From CBDBND01 sp965207985 (GTDB taxonomy: Bacteria; Pseudomonadota; Alphaproteobacteria; Rhodospirillales; Rhodospirillaceae), in contig CBDBND010000021.1 in assembly GCA_965207985.1 (NCBI GenBank), positions 1-64,000 on the forward strand: DNA of 64,000 bases. Reading direction: 5' to 3'. This document shows positions 61,450 through 64,000 of this stretch, piece by piece. The position numbers and the translations under genes were made by a program. How positions within the stretch are numbered: the stretch's first letter is position 1; each line of letters begins with the position of its first letter. Below the pieces are notes generated by a model that did not search any database, had not been told where the DNA came from, and saw only the letters and a list, made by a program, of their open reading frames with translations.

Positions 61450-61881
61450 ATGGCTGAACCTGACAAGACACGCGCCAACAACATCCTCGCTTTAACCAGT
61501 GAGATCGTGGCGGCTCATGTGTCCAACAACACCGTGCCCATGTCCGACGTGCCAAAATTGATCCACGAGGTTCATCGGGCGTTGGTCAGCGCCGGTTCGA
61601 TCGGTCAAGGAACGGAACGGCCTCAGCCTGCCGTTCCAATTAAGCGGTCAGTCACCTCCGATTACATCATCTGTCTCGAAGACGGCAAAAAACTCAAAAT
61701 GCTCAAACGTCATTTGAAGACGGCCTACAACATGACGCCTGCGGAGTACCGGGAACGGTGGGGGCTATCCGCTGACTATCCCATGGTCGCGCCAAATTAC
61801 GCTAAGAGACGGTCTTCCTTGGCCAAGGAAATTGGCCTGGGAACCAAACAAAAGTCGGGGTCCGGCCGGCGGAAAAGGTAG
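61450..61881 (+). CDS. mucR: MucR/Ros family transcriptional regulator
   Basis: Start at ATG 61450 (MAEPDKTRANNILALTSEIVAAHVSNNTVPMSDVPKLIHEVHRAL). The 143-residue protein has the N-terminal oligomerisation helix and the prokaryotic zinc-finger domain SVTSDYIICLEDGKKLKMLKRHLKTAYNMTPAEYRERWGLSADYPMVAPNYAKRRSSLAKEIGLG. MucR proteins bind AT-rich DNA with T-A steps and control exopolysaccharide, motility and cell-cycle genes, often including their own. The AT-rich 61267-61449 region upstream would fit such sites. It could regulate the glycan genes in this window, but no binding site can be proved by eye. Confidence 0.92.
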   Translation: MAEPDKTRANNILALTSEIVAAHVSNNTVPMSDVPKLIHEVHRALVSAGSIGQGTERPQPAVPIKRSVTSDYIICLEDGKKLKMLKRHLKTAYNMTPAEYRERWGLSADYPMVAPNYAKRRSSLAKEIGLGTKQKSGSGRRKR

Positions 61882-62242
61882 ACCTTTTGCAGTAATGCGT
61901 GGGTGGGCAAACTCAAACCAGAGACCGCAATTGCTTTTCTCCCTTAGCCCTCGCCGGTAGACTAAGGACGCACAACCCCGGAACCCTTTATTCTCAACGG
62001 AATTTCCTAGTTTAAGACCGTGACTTCCTGCCCTGGTTTTCGCTAAATTCAGTCTTGTTAAGGGATTGAACAGCTAAACCAAAACAGGAAGCCATGAACA
62101 TTATACAGATATTCGAGCGTTTTCCCACCAAGGAGAGTTGCGTAGCCTAGAGCTTTATGTGATTAGACGGAGTCATTTTAGGGATTCACAAGCTTTTCGA
62201 TTTCTGATTCAAGATTCTTGCTGGGTAAGGAGGCCAGCAAGG

Positions 62243-63188
62243 ATGGCAAGAGCTTATTCCCTTGATCTTCGAGAACGGGTTATTTCGGCTGTGTCGCGCG
62301 ACGGGATGTCGTGCCGGGCGGCGGCGCGGCATTTCGGGATCGGCGAGAGCACGGCGGTTGCCTGGCTGGCGCGCTACCGGCGGACGGGCAGCGCGGCGCC
62401 GGGCCGGATGGGCGGTTACAAGCCGCGTGCGATCCGGGGGGCGCACGAGCGCTGGTTGCGGGACCGGGTGGCGCGGGGGGATTTCACGCTTCATGGGCTT
62501 GTCGGGGAGCTGGCGGATCGGGGCCTGAAGGTGGACTACCGTTCGGTCTGGACCTTCGTTCACGAGCAGGGCCTGAGCTATAAAAAAAACGCTGGTGGCT
62601 GGCGAGCGTCGGCGCCGTGACGTGGCGCGCCGCCGCGCTCAGTGGTTGAAGTACCGCGACCGGGTTGACCCGACGCGCCTGGTGTTCATCGACGAGACCT
62701 GGACCAGGACCAACATGGCGCCCCTGCGGGGCTGGGGGTCAAAGGGCGCGCGACTGATCGGCGAGGCGCCACATGGCCGCTGGCACACCGCGACCTTCCT
62801 CGCCGCGCTGCGCCACGACCGAATCGATGCGCCCTGGCTCGTCGACGGGCCGATCAACGGCGAGCGCTTCCGCATCTATGTGCAGGACGTGTTGGTCCCA
62901 ACCCTCAAGCCCGGCGACATCGTCATCATGGACAACCTCGGCTCTCACAAGTCCAAGGCCGTGCGACAGGCCATCCGCCAGGCCGGCGCCCGGCTCCTGT
63001 TCCTGCCCAAGTACTCCCCCGACCTCAATCCCATCGAGCAGGTCTTCGCCAAGCTCAAGCATCTGCTCCGCCTCGAAGCGCCGCGAACCGTCGAGGCCGT
63101 CTCAGCCGCCATCGGCAGACTCCTCGATACCTATACCTCAAATGAATGCGCCAACTATTTCAAAAACGCAGGATATGACCCAACCTAA
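62243..63188 (+). CDS. IS630-family transposase, two frames joined at an A8 run
   Basis: Start at ATG 62243 behind AAGGAGG (62227-62233). The first frame encodes the helix-turn-helix (YSLDLRERVISAVSRDGMSCRAAARHFGIGESTAVAWLARYRRTG) up to EQGLSYKK; the second continues TLVAGERRRRDVARRRAQWLKYRD and has the DDE core: LVFIDETWTRTNM, IVIMDNLGSHKS and LPKYSPDLNPIEQVFAKLKHLLR. A +1 shift or transcriptional slippage on the A8 tract joins them. It integrates at TA. Confidence 0.85.
62582..62589 (+). other. A8 slippage site in the IS630 transposase
   Basis: Eight consecutive A at the point where the two transposase frames must be joined. The first frame reads TAT AAA AAA AAC; the second uses ACG from the last A. 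A change of one A by polymerase slippage or a +1 ribosomal shift gives the full-length enzyme. Confidence 0.6.
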
Positions 63189-63203
63189 AATCATACCGCT
63201 CTA

Positions 63204-64000
63204 GTCGATCCTGAAAAACCCGTTTTTCATACCACTACGAGCGTTAGATGTGTGCTGTTAGGTTCAGTCTGCCACGCCATCCGTCGCTTCCATCGGATGA
63301 TTGACGCCGCAAGACGCGTTCCATGCAATCCGATCATGTCCCGGAGCAACGTAGCGCCCAAAATGCGGGCGCAATAAATTCTGAGCCGCTTCAGGATCAG
63401 TCTTAGGTTATGGCCGGCACAGGCCAGTGCCACATTCATGCGATCACCTTCAGTACCCTTGAGGTAATTGCGTCCCAACAGTCCATCCGATTTCAGATGG
63501 CCGATAACCGGTTCAATCGCCTGACGCCGTTTCAGTGACCGTTTCAGCCGTTGTGTTTTTATGCCACGCCGTTGACCCGAGATGTACACCCTTGATGCTT
63601 CCTCGCCATGGCCACGGTAGCCACGATCCACAAACACTTCTTCAACCACACAGCCTGTCAAACGGCGCACCTGCTCCAACGCTGTTGGCAATGTATGCCC
63701 ATCAAAGGGATTCCCCGGCAACGCCATGCCGCCAACGATAAAGTTGCTCCTGTTTGTCGTTGCAATACTGGCCTTGACACCAAACTCATAACGCTTGTGG
63801 GCCTTGCCCTTGCCGATGCACTCCACCTCCGGGGCATGCAGGCTATACAGTTTGTTGCGATCCATCTTCTGTTGACTGAGCAGCCGCCTGGCCAGCGCCA
63901 ACTCCCCGGCAAAAATCGCCTGCAACCCCTTATGGCCCGCGATCTTGCGCTCCGTGTCACGCACCACCCGGCCCAGATAGGTCTTGAGCTTCTTAATCTG
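63204..64000 (-). mobile_element. IS5-family element, one end, running off the window
   Basis: Sequence between the IS630 right TA and the transposase stop contains a possible terminal repeat (GTCGATCCTGAAAAACC). The element continues beyond the right edge, so its other end and target duplication are not visible. The IS630 element abuts it directly, so one may have inserted next to or into the end of the other. Confidence 0.5.
63227..64000 (-). CDS. IS5-family transposase, C-terminal part (partial)
   Basis: The frame is open to the window edge (an internal GTG at 63967 is not the true start). About 257 residues are visible: KLYSLHAPEVECIGKGKAHKRYEFGVKASIATT with the first-Asp region upstream outside, VVEEVFVDRGYRGHG (second Asp), and RRQAIEPVIGHLKSDGLLGRNYLKGTEGDRMNVALACAGHNLRLIL (Glu region). 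This is a full-length-type IS5 (not IS427) DDE transposase that acts on the inverted repeats of its element. Confidence 0.85.
   Translation of the reverse strand, partial: QIKKLKTYLGRVVRDTERKIAGHKGLQAIFAGELALARRLLSQQKMDRNKLYSLHAPEVECIGKGKAHKRYEFGVKASIATTNRSNFIVGGMALPGNPFDGHTLPTALEQVRRLTGCVVEEVFVDRGYRGHGEEASRVYISGQRRGIKTQRLKRSLKRRQAIEPVIGHLKSDGLLGRNYLKGTEGDRMNVALACAGHNLRLILKRLRIYCARILGATLLRDMIGLHGTRLAASIIRWKRRMAWQTEPNSTHLTLVVV

Larger units (their letters stand above)
62150..63201 (+). mobile_element. IS630-family insertion sequence
   Basis: Flanked by the TA duplication expected of the IS630/Tc1 superfamily (62148-62149 and 63202-63203). The left end reads GAGCTTTATGTGATT and the right end, read backward, GAGCGGTATGATTTT, an imperfect inverted repeat. 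It encodes a two-frame DDE transposase. The region 61882-62147 between mucR and the element has no gene that I can support. Confidence 0.8.

Noticed and set aside
1..64000. CRISPR arrays, rRNA or tRNA genes
   Set aside because: Reading both strands by eye showed no regularly spaced repeats with spacers and no cloverleaf-like or rRNA-like sequence; an isolated tRNA could still be missed without a covariance search.

Overview
The window reads as a piece of an alphaproteobacterial chromosome, most likely from the Rhodospirillales or a relative. The basis is the block at 54.5-61.9 kb (tsaD, a HemD/mitofilin protein, hemY, tsaB, rimI, mucR), the SDHAF4-like DUF1674 protein, RsmB, AcsA and MucR, all of which look alphaproteobacterial. 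No rRNA, tRNA or CRISPR array was found. The core is GC-rich; the first ~9 kb is visibly more AT-rich and is accessory DNA.

Layout. 0-9 kb is an insertion-sequence island: an IS5-family element with a -1 frameshift transposase, a membrane-protein gene broken by a 148-bp MITE, an IS3-family element whose orfA is split by an IS1111-type (IS110 family) element, a truncated phage/plasmid-type primase, and an orphan 808-residue protein. 9-24.5 kb is catabolic and transport: dienelactone hydrolase, MFS exporter, TauD-type dioxygenase, DppB/DppC permeases, Baeyer-Villiger-type monooxygenase, an operon of FMN-binding protein, NosR/NapH-like iron-sulphur membrane protein and ApbE, a frameshifted DppA-type binding protein, a TRAP binding protein and an exported VOC protein. 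23.8-36 kb is a surface-glycan locus: CysE-like acyltransferase, HisF2/HisH2/WbpG-type amidotransferase set, glycosyltransferases, asparagine synthase, methyltransferases, a flippase-like membrane protein and a LegB-like dehydratase. 36-50 kb is housekeeping and metabolism: RsmB, two unusual alpha/beta hydrolases, a flavoprotein, DUF1674, AcsA, a Rieske protein and a metallo-beta-lactamase-fold enzyme. 50.8-54.6 kb returns to sugar nucleotides (ManC, a UDP-sugar epimerase) with GpsA. 54.5-61.9 kb is the conserved block, and 62-64 kb holds an IS630-family element beside a partial IS5-family element.

The most interesting points are: (1) the 3' non-coding region of the IS1111-type element can be folded into two internal loops whose strands match the actual target site and the element's own ends, so a guide (bridge/seek) RNA can be read directly against the place where the element sits; (2) two nearly identical 148-bp MITEs in opposite orientation, each with a perfect TTAG duplication, whose conceptual removal restores both broken reading frames exactly; (3) a uroporphyrinogen-III-synthase-like domain fused through a Pro-Glu repeat to a mitofilin-like membrane protein, with hemC absent and two 61-bp palindromes in the gap; (4) tandem alpha/beta hydrolases with His in the nucleophile position; (5) a split NosR-like flavin/iron-sulphur system with its own ApbE.
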